DNA of 64,000 bases from Myrica gale. Lineage: Eukaryota > Streptophyta > Magnoliopsida > Fagales > Myricaceae. This document shows, one piece after another, positions 36,786-49,114 of this stretch. The translations under genes were made by a program, and so were the position numbers. The notes beneath the pieces were generated by a model. The model was not told the DNA's origin and made no database searches. It saw only the letters and a program-made list of their open reading frames with translations. The stretch is taken from assembly GCA_963930655.1 (NCBI GenBank), contig OZ005619.1, forward strand, positions 18,189,752 to 18,253,751. The letters run 5' to 3'. Each line of letters begins with the position of its first letter. The first letter of the stretch is position 1.

Positions 36786-39700
36786 ATTTTTTATACCCCT
36801 AGCCCCTAGGTGTTCAACTTTGAATCGTTTATTGTGAAATAATGGTTAAGATTTTAGCAACTCTCATGCAATTTATCCCGGAAAATTTAGAAGATCGCGA
36901 TTCAAAAACATTTGACTACTGAAGTGGAAGCCATGAAACCTACTCGGCTTCCGCCCACTTGCTCTGCTTATACATTTTTTATCTTTAAGATTTTTGGAGA
37001 GAAATTCTGGAAGAACTCACTGAGGGTAGGCTCTGTATTGCATAATTTAGCTGCCGAAGAACCATGGAACCCCATCCGCAGCTTGGTTGTTTTCTACAGT
37101 CACTGCAAAAGTTTAAGCTGGAATCTGTTATTCACGCAAATAGATCGTCAATCTTTCTCTGAAATAGGATTTTTGACGGTGTAATAAGATGTAAGGGTTT
37201 CTACCGATTACTAGGAAGGTGAATAAATGGATTTTTGGGTTCTTTCAAGTAGTATCAGCCCCATCTGAGGAAACCTTAGCAGATAGGAATCATGGATTAG
37301 GATCTTTTGCAATGTCATGTTTGAATTGCTTGATCCAATGCAATTCTGGGAGAAAGATAGACATAATGACACTATTTAATATTATCTATGGAAAATTTTA
37401 TCATGCATATCTCTTTCTGAATTGCATTGACTGGAAATTTCACCGAATAGAATCACTTGCACGAGCAAAGAGCTATCAATTGACTGTTCTCATGAGACGA
37501 AGCGGGCCTAGAACGAAAGGAAGGTCAGGGGTCCATCTCCCACTTGACCAGCAAAGTTATCGAACTCTGTCTCAGAGTTTGCAAGCCCTTCAGGTTTTAT
37601 GAGCTCGAGTCCGTGCCTGAAGAATACTTGCCAAAGTGAAAAAAAGGAGAAATTCCTCGCATTTGGCCCACCTTTTTCGATGTTTTTCCTATGGAACAAA
37701 AAGGGAAAAGAGAAAAGGAGAGAATTTTTAGCCCAAGAATTTTGATCAATACTTATCCTGAGTTCGCATTTTCCATTGAAGTAATATCTACAATGCAAGT
37801 TTCCGAAAAATGGAACATTGGTTGAGGACTCCCTCCTGAGAAGACAACGGCGGGGAAAAAGGGAAATTTTTGGGCTGGGCCTAGCTTTTCGGCCAAGCTT
37901 GTAGGCCGAGATTATTATTTCCATTCGAGTCTATGTCTTGGACCTGAACTCAACCGGGCCTAAGGTGGAAGATCTGGTCAGTCCAAATGGATTAAAGTTG
38001 GGCTTAAGACCTAAAACTCCATTTCATGTGAATAATTACGGAGTCAAAACAAACTCTGACTTGCCTTATTAAAATAATAATTAAGATTCTCAACATCAAA
38101 CTTGAGATATGACCTAAGAAATCTAGAACACCATGATCTAAGGTTTACCACTTTCGTGAGGCAAGGAAATTATTTGAGGTGTCCATTTCATGCAACAGGA
38201 TCGGAAACGATTGGCTCAAAATATCCTGCTGACGGGCCTGTGGGATGTCTTTTCGTACCAAACTTTGGCAAAGTAATTGGCCACGGTTCCATTGCTTTTC
38301 ATGTCACTTTCTTCTCCTTCTAGGGTCAAAGTCAGAAGCCAAATCATGAATCCTCATGAGAGCTCTAACACTAAAGAGCCACCCAATTGGAAATCATCCT
38401 CTACAATTAACTCCTCCACAACCCATAGGACTAATCTTATTTGGACTGAGTCCTAACGGAAAGTTCAGAAATATCGGCAATGTTTGGTTAATTCGAAAAA
38501 ATTTCAAAAAAATTTCACAATAACTTTTTCATCAATTCCAATATTACTTTTAACAAATTTTCCATCAATCCTAAGAGAATCTAAACTACGTACAATAAAA
38601 ACAAACACAAAAAATATTTTCAAAACCAAACCAAATATAGCCGATGTCACCTTACGAGTTTTAGGTTATAGGTTCGAATTTTAGCAAACCCTACTGCTTC
38701 GAGGCCTTGCGCAATGTAACTATGCTCGTGTTCAAGTGTGTCAGAGCAATATCACTAATAAGTCTATTTTTTTAAAAAAAAAAGGGCCATTTTATCTCTC
38801 TCACCCTAGTTATGGTTTTGATGCGTGCACATTCTTGTATAACCCAGATAGATATTAGAAAATAGATAATAAATAAATAAATACTTTGAAATAATTTCGA
38901 TTAATAGGTTAGGCGCAATTTCTTCTCTTCTTTACCATTGATGTATATGATTGCAATAAAAATAACCCATAGAGTTTATTTTAATGGTAAAAATATTGGT
39001 GACAGAAATTTAGATTATTTAAATTTCAAGCATGAAAGGGATCATATATTTGGAAATAAGATTGAAATACATGCAAGAGAATTAATTAGTAGATCATATG
39101 TTGACAATTTTTTTGTGCACAAGAGTCAGGTACATTCAAGTACTTAAACCCAATTAATTAGGCTCCCTCGATTTAGAAAAAAAAAAAAAAAGAGGCTCCC
39201 TCGTGATCCATCGTACAATCTCTTTCAAAGACCTTTTCGTACGGCCTCATCCCTCTCAAGATCTTTCATATGCACGTACAAGACTCAGACTTCAGATTTC
39301 ATTATAATGAGCTTAGACTAGATATTTTGATCTGGTTGTTTGCTTCCTTAACAGAGGGAATTGCCCAAAGGAATAAATTTCTGAATAAATTATAATCAGT
39401 ACGTACGCGTGAGATAGACTTATAGTGCTGTAGTTCAAGACACGATCTTGAAGTTAATTTAAGTGGACTGTCTAGTTGAACTTTATTAAAAAATATTCAA
39501 CGGCACATTTAATAATAATATTGATCCGGGTCGTCCCGTGAAGATAAAATCAGCATTAATGCCAGCATAATAGCCAGCCATATTGTTCTTTGGTGATCAT
39601 CAGAGTTTTCTACGTTTGAATGGGGACACATTCTTCTAAAACTAGATTGGCTAATTTGTCCCCACCCACACCCCACACCCTGATCTCTTTTTTCTTTTTC

Positions 39701-40465
39701 CCCCTCAAGAAAAAGGTCTTTGGATTATATTATACATGTGTATAAAGAGCCGCCTCAATCTAGCACTTGGATAGATCATCGATCGAACCCCATGAGTGCT
39801 ACTTCTTTTAAGGTTCCAGACATAAAGTAGTTCTTCAGCCTCTATACCATAAAATAGTTTGAGTATATATAAATATGGAATGGGCCAAAGAGAGAGAAAG
39901 AGAGAGAGAGAGAGGGTATCCACACAAACATCCACCCAAGTGAAAGGATATAAAAAAGAAATTCCTTATTTTTGTATGGCGAGTAAAGAACAACTTTAAG
40001 AAACAGTAGTCTGTCGAACTTATTTATAAAAATATGGTCATTTTGGTATCTAAATTGATCAGGGTCAGTCCTCAGAGTTCTTTACATGCGTACTCCAAAC
40101 TTTGAACAGTGTGAATCACTTCCGGAAGTTCGCAGAAGAATGCCAAACGACACCGGCATGCACCGATATGGTCCAGACATGTCCTTGAGCGATATCAGCA
40201 AATTAACTGCTAGTTGCCCTAGTTGCCTCGTGCAAAAGAAAGGTCAACTGCATGCATGTGACTTTGGAAAGGAAATAGGCTTTGTGTGCGATCCCCAAAT
40301 TAGTTTATATATGTATATGTGGGAGGTCGAGGTACGTAGAGTATTTATCTGATTTTAGCGTCTACGAAAAGGGATAGGTTTTTGGAGTTGCGTGCCTGCA
40401 TGTGGCTTTTGTTTACCAAAACGCTAGCTTTCCGGTACCAATAAAATTACACAATAGATAGTTCA
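36786..40465. other. Intergenic, nothing recognised
   Basis: Includes open frames at 36912-37184, 37219-37602 and (minus) 37508-37924 that look partly protein-like but match no family I know. GA microsatellite at about 39890-39916. No RNA gene seen. Confidence 0.35.
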
Positions 40466-40469
40466 GACG

Positions 40470-41132
40470 GGTTCTTTCCGTCAAGTATCCGTTAGTTTTC
40501 CTAACGGAAGGTTATAGTGATAATAAAAATTGACAGTTTAGTCCTTAAGTCTTACGTCGTTTTATTTTTTAGTCCTTAGGTTTAATTTTTTAAAATTTTA
40601 GTCCTCCAGTTTACATTTTTTTACTAAATGATCCTTCCATCAAGAATTACTGTTAAAATTTTTGAAATACAAATTTTAGCCTTAAATATTGAATAATAAC
40701 ATGTCATTTTTAGTTTTGACAATTTTAATAACACATTTAATAAGACTAAAAAATTTCAAAATTCAATTTAAATCCTCAAAAATCTACATTTTTTATTAAA
40801 ACTCTATATAAGACGCATTTATAGTTGTTAAAAATTGAGTATGCAAAATTGAGTATGAAAACTCTATATAAGACACATTTATTATTTAATATTTAACGCC
40901 AAAATTTGTATTTCAAAATTTGAACAGTAATTCTTGATGGAATGATCATTTAGTCAAAAAATGTAAACTAAAGGACTAAAATTTTAAAAAATTAAACCTA
41001 AGGACTAAAAAATAAAACGACGTAAAACTTAAGGACTAAACTGTTAATTTCTATTACCACATCAGCTGCTGAGTTGTCAGCTGATGTGACCTTCTGTTAG
41101 GGAAACTAACGAATCCCTGACAGAAGGACCAT
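40470..41132. mobile_element. Long inverted-repeat (fold-back) element
   Basis: Left arm about 40470-40705 and right arm about 40878-41132 are inverted copies over more than 200 bases. Shared words include CTTACGTCGTTTTATTTTTT/its reverse, TAGTCCTTAGGTTTAATTTT and TCCATCAAGAATTACTGTT. The right arm has an extra roughly 30-bp palindromic insertion (ACATCAGCTGCTGAG...CAGCTGATGT). A third, weaker copy of the arm start follows at 41133-41240. It resembles a non-coding MULE or Foldback transposon. Confidence 0.65.
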
Positions 41133-41240
41133 TTTGTAAAAAAATATAAACTCAAGGGCTTTAGATTTAAAATTTGAAACCCAATGACTAAAATGTAAAA
41201 GGGTGTAAAACTTAAGTACTAAAATGTCAATTTTCCTAAT

Positions 41241-43065
41241 ATATATATATAAGGTCCCAGCTTTTGACTTTAACTATACTCCGCATGCACTTCAAAAGCG
41301 AGGATCAAGGCAAAGAGCCAGGCGAATAATATTGTCACTTATATCGTTCTTTAAGCTATAGCCCTAAACCCCATGATCAGAGAGCTTCGCCTTCGACCCC
41401 ACTAATACCTAAGACAGTCCATGATCTCTAGTGGAGACCCAATCAAACAGTGACTTTTGTTAATCTATATATATTACTTGTTTGTATATAAGGAATTGCT
41501 CTTTATAGTTAGATACGGAGATACCCCCTCCCCCCAAGACGTTGGTTTTTTTTTCTATTTATGTTCTCTTTGCTTAATTTTATATACCTATCATTATTGC
41601 TCTGGAGTCGGGACCGACCACTAACTTGTAATCTCCCCACCCCCATATATAACTCTTGTTTTTCTCTGTTTCTGCAGCGGTGATACGGCCGGGGACCAGA
41701 TCACCATGATTTCTTCCCTTGGAAATAAGGAACTATACTGTACTTTAGGTGCATGCCCATCCTCTAGGTTTCTTCTTAGAACAGGTACTGATTCTTTTCA
41801 CATGCTTCTTGAACTTCATCTCAACTTAAAGATGTATGTGGATCTAGCTACCTAGCTAGCTAGACAATCTTCGACTTTGATTCTGTTTCTGATCTCAGTG
41901 TTCCAACTGGATAAGCAACTTCCACAATATTATAATCGACCCATGTAGATCAGCAAAAGAAATACGTGATTTTTTAGTCCTTTTGCTTTGCTCTCCCATG
42001 TAGTACGTTAAGAAACTGAATATAGACATGGCTTCCACTTGAGAGAGGAACTATATTTTGCTCTATTAAAATATATGCAATTATTTCTTTTAACTGTAAT
42101 GTACAAAAGTCATGGACTCCAATGATTTATATAGCAATCATGTTACAGCTTAATCTCTCTCTTTTTTTTTTGAAGACTGTGGAAGTATATATAGACGTAG
42201 GTCCTTTAAAACAAATATAATAAACTCTCATAATCTATACTTTTTTGGGGGTAATATTAATAATCTATACTTTTAAAAAAGGAGGAAAAAAAAAGAACGT
42301 TATTCTTTAAGAGAATAATTTTATTGAAAATTGGTCAGTGATTGAAATGATAACTCGATGATCTTGACCCTCGTCAAAATAAGTATTTTCATTTTAATAA
42401 ATCAAAAGCAATGACATGTAGTTCGAGAAGAAGCTCACACGATGGCTCGCTGTGATTGGTACCAAGCTCTAATCTATTCCCGAACAGTACTCTGGCTAAT
42501 TGCTTGCGGTACGTAGTTATATTAATGTTGGTGTTGTATTTAATTAGCACTAATCAGGGTCAGGGACATCTATGATCTCATTGTTACGTGTCCAAACACT
42601 CTCCTAGCTAAATAAATGCAGAGTTTTGACTGTAATAAACAAAAAGATGCATCGGTGGCATAGAAAGGAAAGCACCTTTTGGTGCACGACACGAAGTGGA
42701 GAACTATGATCTCATTGTTACGTGTCCAAACACTCTTCTAATCCCTTTCTGCTTTGCCTTTAATTATCCGCCATCTTCTTGAAACATTTTTTCTTATCCA
42801 ATACGTTCAAGCATGCACTTTTATTTTATTTTATCTTTTATACTCCACCATTGAAACGAGAAGCAAACGTGGGGGCTCAACCTATAAAAGCCAAAGCTCA
42901 TTCAATGGTTGGGAAATAGGATCTTTAACATGGTGGACCACCCCTTAAGAGCTAACTAATTAGACAATTGAGGGAAACTTACTGAGGATATTCAGAAGTT
43001 GACCTCTCTAGTGATCAGATCATAACCTCTAACATAGGTTGAGTATACTAGGAATAAGGAGGGAA
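41241..43065. other. Intergenic with a short direct repeat
   Basis: A 31-base sequence (CTATGATCTCATTGTTACGT...CAAACACTCT) occurs twice, at about 42570-42602 and 42703-42735, about 131 bases apart. No gene recognised. Confidence 0.4.
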
Positions 43066-43069
43066 AAGT

Positions 43070-43380
43070 CATTTTGCTACCACAAATTATCAAAGCAATC
43101 TCGATCAGAGATTTCAACTACCCTTTGACATATTGAGTCCCAAGACTTTTAAAATCAATCAAGTTGTACCTTAAAATCAAATTAAATTTGATCGTTAAAA
43201 TCGTGTCACATGACTCATTTATTACACGTGTAATACGATTTTGATAGTTAGATCTTTTTTATGAATGTAAATTGATGAAATTTGGTAGTTCTTAGACTTC
43301 CTATATCAAAAGTGATGGTTGAGACTAATATTTGAGATTGCTTTGATTGTATGGGGGCGCAAAGCGATTTTTTTCCTAGA
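43070..43380. mobile_element. Fold-back MITE
   Basis: Left end GGGAAAAGTCATTTTGCTACC, right end reading inward GGAAAAAAATCGCTTTGCGCC. Both arms share TCAAAGCAATCTC, and further in AGAC(T)/TTGAT words, over about 80 bases. The GGAAAA...TTTGC terminus resembles the other MULE-like MITEs here. Duplication unresolved. Confidence 0.55.
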
Positions 43381-43980
43381 AATAGATACACTTTGCACCA
43401 TTCATCTATAGGGTTCTTTTTATCATATTGTATACACAAACTATTGATTTTAGATAATCTACACCTTTCATTAATTTTTACGAAAAATTGATTTTTTTTT
43501 TGTATCTGAAATTATGATTGGACCCTCATAAACATGAAGCTGTCAAAGAATTATGGAGATAAAATTGTCGTTTTACGTGCTAAAATATTTTTCGTTCAAG
43601 TTGACAGAAAATAATAGTTTAGAGTGTCAAAACTATCATAATATTTACATGACTCTCAACTATGACAATCTTATATAGATTCTTGTTACTTTAAAATAAC
43701 ACATATTCTAACTTACCCCCCAAAAAAAATCACGATTAAGAGAATTCAAATTGCATCAATTTTCAAATTACCCTCAAAAGAATATTATTTGATGTAATAG
43801 AAATTTAAGTGAACCTGCAAGAATCATCGATGGAGTGGCCTCGGATCAAGTCTCTGACGTCCAAGTCAGTGTTTAAGAGAGAATATAAGTATTCTGAAGA
43901 CAAAATTGAGCCTCATAATGAGGATAATACATGTGTCCTTATATATGCACCGACGTCGCAGTCCTGTTATGAGACTACCT
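43381..43980. other. Intergenic, nothing recognised
   Basis: AT-rich spacer before the Gypsy remnant. Confidence 0.4.
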
Positions 43981-44369
43981 CTTAAGGTAGTAGAGTTTCA
44001 TTAGGAGAGTTTTCAAACAAATAAGCTGCTCAGGAGGAGTACTAAGAATGCTAGAGTCCTATTCTTGGTCGGATAATCAATATACGGCGTGCGCTAATGG
44101 GCCCGAGCTCGAGTGATCGGACTTGTCGAGGACCGAGCATTTCATGACTCATCAGTAGTCTCCCCCTCTTCAACTTCAACAAACCGAGTGAAGAACATAA
44201 AATTCAAAGGTCACAGTTCATGAAGTGACCATTTGGCCCCCGAGCCGATCGAGGAGCACAATTCCAGAGTGTTCGAAGTCTTGAGAGCGAGTAAAAGCCC
44301 ATAGACTTCCTTATCTCGTGTTTCAGGTAGGGCGAGATGGAGTTAACACTCAGTGGAGGTCTTGTCTCG

Positions 44370-44620
44370 GGCAGGGGTACCCAGGAGACTGGCGATCGAG
44401 TTGACCATTGCCCGGTTATAAGTTGGCGCAGGGTACTCGGGAGACTTGCGATCGAGTTGACCACTGTCCGGTTAGGAGTAGGCGGAGGGTACTCGGGAGA
44501 CTTGCGATCGAGTTCCCTCTACTGGGGTACGAGCCGGCACAACGTACTCTGGAGACTTGTGATCGAGTTGACCACTGCCCTGTTACGTGCCGGCACACAA
44601 TTCTCGGGACTTGGACACTT
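44370..44620. repeat. 56-bp minisatellite in the Gypsy remnant
   Basis: About four and a half copies of a 56-bp unit with core GGGTACTCGGGAGACTTGCG followed by ATCGAGTTGACCACTG. Copy starts (GTAC) fall at 44377, 44433, 44489 and 44544. Confidence 0.85.
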
Positions 44621-44870
44621 GAATCTACTATGAGCAACATTATTTTCTGTATTCATTGAAAACTCAAAACAAGAGTATTAAAATGTCTCAAAACAAGTAG
44701 AAATAAACAAACTATTGAAAAATATTTCCGCAAGTGAGCGGTGTTCCCCGGATGGAGAAGGCGGCGCTTTTCGTGCGAGTCCTCGAGGTGGTATGTCCCT
44801 GCCCAAGTGGTCTCCCCCACTCTGTAAGGCCCTTCCCAAATGGTCCACTGTCCATTTAACAATAGGATGG

Positions 44871-45407
44871 TCAGTCATGATCCTTTATCGCCGAGTAATA
44901 GCAGCCACAAACAACATTTTGATTGCCCTTCGCTACTTTCAGTCCTGAGAGTGTAGGAAATTTTACCGTAAGGTGGTAAACATAAGAAACGGTACGAAGA
45001 GAAACTAGAGTAGAACAACCAATGATGACATTGTATGTCGAGGGCGCATTTACCACCAAGAAGTTACCTATGGTGATTGCTGACGTGGTATGGTCTCCTA
45101 TGGTGAAGGAGAGCTTCACTAACCCCAGAGGGTGAATCTTGTGACCCCCAAGTCTGAACAGGTTTGAAGGAGATGACAAGATCGACATGTCCTCCAACCC
45201 TATCTACTTGTAAGTGCCAGAAAATAAGATGTCAGCCGAGCTCTCATTGTCCACCAGGACCCTCTGGACGATGCAATTCGAGATCATTACCTCAATGACG
45301 ATAGCATCGTTTTGTGGTTGGAGCAGCCCAGCAGCATCAACTTCATTAAAGACGATAGACACGTCCTCCACTTGAGACTTTTTCCATGGCTCTTCGATAA
45401 GAAACAC
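44871..45407 (-). pseudogene. Gypsy gag-pol fragment, protease region
   Basis: Two minus-strand frames. The upstream one (45407-45204) reads ...HNDAIVIEV-like then VQRVLVDNESSADILFSGTY, which matches the aspartic-protease region of plant Gypsy polyproteins (usual RRVLVDNGSSADILF). The active-site triad, normally D-[NS/TG]-G/S, is here DNESS, so the glycine is replaced. The next frame (45197-44871) continues with LGLVKLSFTIG, FLVVNAPSTYNVIIGCSTL and VSYVYHLTVKFPT, typical of the segment after the protease. A stop and a frame break separate them at about 45200. Confidence 0.75.
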
Positions 45408-45599
45408 CTAGTGGTGGTAGGCCTCTCGAACATAGTTCTTCTGTGATCTCCAGCTAGGCGCGACATGGTTATGTCCGCCCAAGATCGTACCTATCATTCT
45501 TCGATTAGGAGGAGGTGGTGGTAATCTTGTTCGGCCAGGTTGAGCACCGGTGGTGGACATTCCTTCGGTGGACTCTGCTGACGAGCCCGAGATCAAGCC

Positions 45600-45745
45600 T
45601 GTTCAGGCCAATGAGCTCCATGTTCTAGGATGAAACGACGAAGCTTGTATTCATTCAGTAAGTATTCGATTTGTCTCCGCATCTCCCAACAATCATCAAT
45701 GTCATGACTGTGGTCCTCATGGAACTTGAAATATTTATTCTAGTC
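45600..45745 (-). pseudogene. Gypsy gag fragment
   Basis: On the minus strand: NKYFKFHEDHSHDIDDCWEM then RRQIEYLLNEYKLRRFI. This corresponds to the Gypsy gag segment usually written KYCxFHxDHGHDTxxCxxLRxxIExLIxxGxLxxFV. The first cysteine of the zinc-knuckle-like motif is replaced by F. Confidence 0.7.
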
Positions 45746-46183
45746 ACGCACCCTCGAGCCCTGACGAAGCTTAGGCGGTCATCTGACGTTTGGGTCGCCT
45801 TTCATGGTCAGGAGTATTTTCCGAGGAGCTGTGTTGAGCGGAGTAATCGCCACCTTGCTCTCCTGCAAGGGTCGGACATCGAACCACGAGTGAGGGGAAA
45901 AATCTCAGGCCAATCGATGAAGTTGATCTCTAGGTCGTGGATGTTCGGGTTCTTGATTATTCTTGTCCGACTGTGGCAATTCCTGCTGGAGATGACCGAC
46001 TAGGGCCGAGACCATGTCTTCGCAATCTATATGCTCTCGGGGCTTTCTCATCATCTCTCCAAAGTCGGTCATATTTTTCTCGAGGAGGTACTTCAGGACG
46101 TCATTGGGCTGCAGGTCGGAAGTCAGGGCCAGAAGCTTAGTCGAGGGCCCAGCATTTCATAGCCCATCACTTATTTTTTTTTC

Positions 46184-46366
46184 TAAGAAAAAAAGTTCTC
46201 GACTCGCGGGAGGGAGAGGAAGACAAGGGAGATCAACAGATCTTCTCACTGTACGACATTAACGTTGAGTGCCGTAAGAAAAAAAGTTCTCGACTCGCGG
46301 GAGGGAGAGGAATACAAGGGAGATCAACAGAACTTCTCAATGTACGACATTAACGTTGAGTGCAGT
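46184..46366. repeat. 91-bp tandem duplication
   Basis: Two adjacent copies of a 91-bp unit starting TAAGAAAAAAAGTTCTCGAC, at 46184-46274 and 46275-46365. They differ at only about four positions. Located next to the Gypsy edge. Confidence 0.88.
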
Positions 46367-46480
46367 AACATCTACCGGGTACCGGTGAAAAAGAAAAAGG
46401 TCTTAATTTTGCAATAAGATAATAACTGAATAGGTTAAAATTGACGTCACGTTGGATCGGCCGCGGAGCCCCCCACAGGC

Positions 46481-46785
46481 CACAACTCCAACCGCCAAAT
46501 CTGAAAAAAAGAGGGCGATTCGTTGGACAAACACGTGTGAAAACCAACAAGAGAGACACATTACAGACGTAGGAAACGCACAAAGATAGAGTTTTGGGTC
46601 CCACGGAGAGCATCCACTCCAATCAAATTGCAGAACGCATCACACGTGGACAGCGGCATCCAATTGTTCGTCTTGAGCTCTTTTGAGGGGTCACTTTCTT
46701 CGAAACCCACGAGGTTAATTTTTGGGTTCTCTTCCTTTTTGTCGGTCCTCTGTCTTCACATATGTTCCAATTAAAAGCGGATTTC
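46481..46785. repeat. Duplicated block upstream of NSH3 copy 1
   Basis: Aligns with 56003-56358 in the same orientation: AACTCCAACCGCCAAA, then CAGAACGCATCACACGTGG and ACAGCGGCATCCAAT, then GTCGGTCCTCTGTCTTC and TTCCAAT-AAAAG. It contains a G-box core CACGTG at 46643-46648 and a CCAAT word just after. It is about 2.4 kb before the NSH3 start. Confidence 0.75.
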
Positions 46786-47310
46786 CAACTTTGTAAAATC
46801 ACTTTAAAATTCACTGTTTGAGGCTTTGTCCCGTTAGAACTGTGCTTGAATGATATAATGTTGACATTGCTTTGAAATTAATACTGATAATATTAAATAT
46901 AAATATAATAAGATCGTGTATATTTTATTATTCTCTTTTCGATAATAAGTTAAAGAAGATTTTTATCTTTTTTTTATTATTACTTTGATCTGTTAAAGAT
47001 TCCGAATTCCTACTGTATGAATACCCCTTAATCATATAAGGAAAACCCGTTCACTACCCCAACACCCGACCTAACAAAAAGGTTGTTCCATCTTTTGCTC
47101 TCAATTCAGTTTTACAGAGTTAATCTCGACAATGAATTTGGATTTTGTTGTTATTTTTGGTCTGGTATTTCCGGATCAACGATGTCTTTGGTGGGTCCAA
47201 CTGCTTGGGATAGGTGAATATTTAAGAAGTGACATTGAATTTTATAATATATGGTTCATATACGTTATCAACCTACAGCAGCCAAACATGACCAAAAGCC
47301 AGCTTTAGGA

Positions 47311-47491
47311 GCTGTTCGTTTAACAAAGAATTCTCAGGATTTTTTGTATTCTCACAATACAAAAATTATACAACCAAACATCATTTTTAACTTCACATAA
47401 AAATAACTACAACACGTATACTAATAAAGTTAACATCACCTAAAAATTCTTAAGACAAAAAATTATCACAACAATCCTGACCGAACAGCCT
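47311..47491. mobile_element. MITE, copy 1 of an inverted pair
   Basis: Ends GCTGTTCGTTTAAC and ...GACCGAACAGCC are inverted. The body (TTCTCAGGATTTTTTGTATTC, ACAACCAAACATCATTT) matches the reverse complement of 56570-56752. Confidence 0.6.
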
Positions 47492-48528
47492 TCAAGTAGC
47501 AGAAATGGTCAAAACCAAAGCCGGATTATATAATAGGGGTCAAAACGATGCCCAATCGTAAATATACGAAGAAAAGTTTGCCTTTTCACACCCTTCTGGT
47601 TTGACTTCCACAATTAAGACTTTCCAAAAATATATAGAAATTATTAGGTGGCACCTTGTTAACTATTATTATTATTTTTCATCTTATTTAATATATAATT
47701 TTTTAATGAAATCTAATCACATAATCTCAACTACTACAGTAAATTTATTTCTAATTAAGTTCTCAAATAATTAAATTCTAACTTAATTTTTTTAATGATA
47801 GAGTGGCACACCATAAATAGTGGATTTTCCGTACAACACAAACTATTATTTTTGCTAAAGCTTTTCATTAATCTCTAAATATTCCCTACTTTTTTGCTAA
47901 CAATATCTTCAAAACAATACTTTTTTTTTTCTAAAGCTTCTTAGAGTCTTGATTGGTTGTTTCTTGTAAGCAGAAATTATAGTAAAATTAGAAGAAGAAA
48001 AAAATGTCTCAATCTTAAAAAGTTTCTTAAACATGACATGCTAATGGTTTGAATATCAGAATTAAAAGTTTTAAAAGAAATTACAAAAATATAATTTAGT
48101 ACTCCAATTAAAATACTTAATCTAGTAAAAGAACTAGATTGTTTTTTTAATTATTTTATTGCATATAAAATACTATTTATCATACATGTTACATTGCATC
48201 TGCATAAAGAAATTTTTCAAAACTAAGTATATGTTTGGTGAAGAAAAATTTCCAACTTGCTATGAAAACTTTTTACTAGAAAATATCAAAATCTCAAAAT
48301 TTTCATATGAATTCTAATACCTTCTCACACAAGCTTAAGAAAGTTTATAAAAAATATTTATAAATAACTATGTCTCAAGATATATTAAGCAGTTTAGTAA
48401 TTTTATCTATGAAATTGATTTATTGAGTAAACTTAAATATAAAAATTTAATTGTTAATTTTGCTTTTTTAATCAAATTTATAATTTAATTATATATAACT
48501 TGTCTAAAGCCTAAAAAGGTTGAGCCGC

Positions 48529-48531
<3 letters not shown>
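47492..48531. other. Intergenic, nothing recognised
   Basis: Very AT-rich DNA upstream of NSH3. No gene or bounded element seen. Confidence 0.4.

Positions 48532-48567
<36 letters not shown>
48532..48567. repeat. (TA)n microsatellite
   Basis: About 18 uninterrupted TA units about 550 bases upstream of the NSH3 start codon. Confidence 0.92.
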
Positions 48568-48571
<4 letters not shown>

Positions 48572-49114
48572 CCGTGTGTTTTTGTATTTGTACACGGAAA
48601 TGAATAGAAACTATGAGCCCGTATTAGAACAGACGGGTCAGAAGTGTCATCACTTCCCCTGGCAGTACTTGTCCCTGTCCATATCCTTAAAATCAATAAA
48701 GGAGAAAAAAGAAGACAATCAGAACTCATTTTATACTCTCTCTCCTCTCCCAAAAGCCAAAAGTCCAAGAATCTAGCTAGTACTCCCAATGAAGACAAAG
48801 TCTTCTTGCAACACTTTTGTCCCTTCTCAAAGCCGCTACAAAACTCTCACCGGCGTTTTCTGGTCTCTGTCACGTGCTGCCGGTGTGCCTTCCATGTTTC
48901 TCCCTTATCATTTCAACTAGTCCTTTCTTGTTTTGCCTCCTCACGTTGTGTTTGTGCGAACCACCTCTGTACTTTTCTACAACTCTTCTGATTCTTTCTC
49001 GTTTTTTGATTTGGCATGTTTTTGTCAATCTTAATGCTTCAGGAATGAGGAGCTGTCTTTGATGTTTTTTTTTGCAGTTTGGCGGGAAGATAATTTTGTG
49101 TTGTGATTGAAACC

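Larger units (their letters stand above)
43985..46180 (-). mobile_element. Decayed Ty3/Gypsy retrotransposon remnant
   Basis: Minus-strand gag and protease-region coding lies between two loosely similar edge sequences: GTCGAGGACCGAGCATTTCATG at about 44126-44147, and CGAGGGCCCAGCATTTCATA at about 46142-46161. These are probably remains of the two LTRs. Reverse transcriptase, RNase H and integrase were not seen, so most of pol is deleted. GC-richer than the flanks. Confidence 0.65.

Noticed and set aside
40086-40352. 88-codon plus-strand open frame
   Set aside because: Contains CPSC-like cysteines, but no matching domain and no introns or neighbours to support a gene.
41680-41785. Exon-like stretch between a TTTCTGCAG and an AACAGGTACTG
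   Set aside because: Acceptor and donor look good, but there is no recognisable protein and no partner exon. A non-coding transcript is possible but unsupported.
44204-44640. Open frames on both strands over the 56-bp repeats
   Set aside because: Explained by the repeat unit length and composition; not coding.
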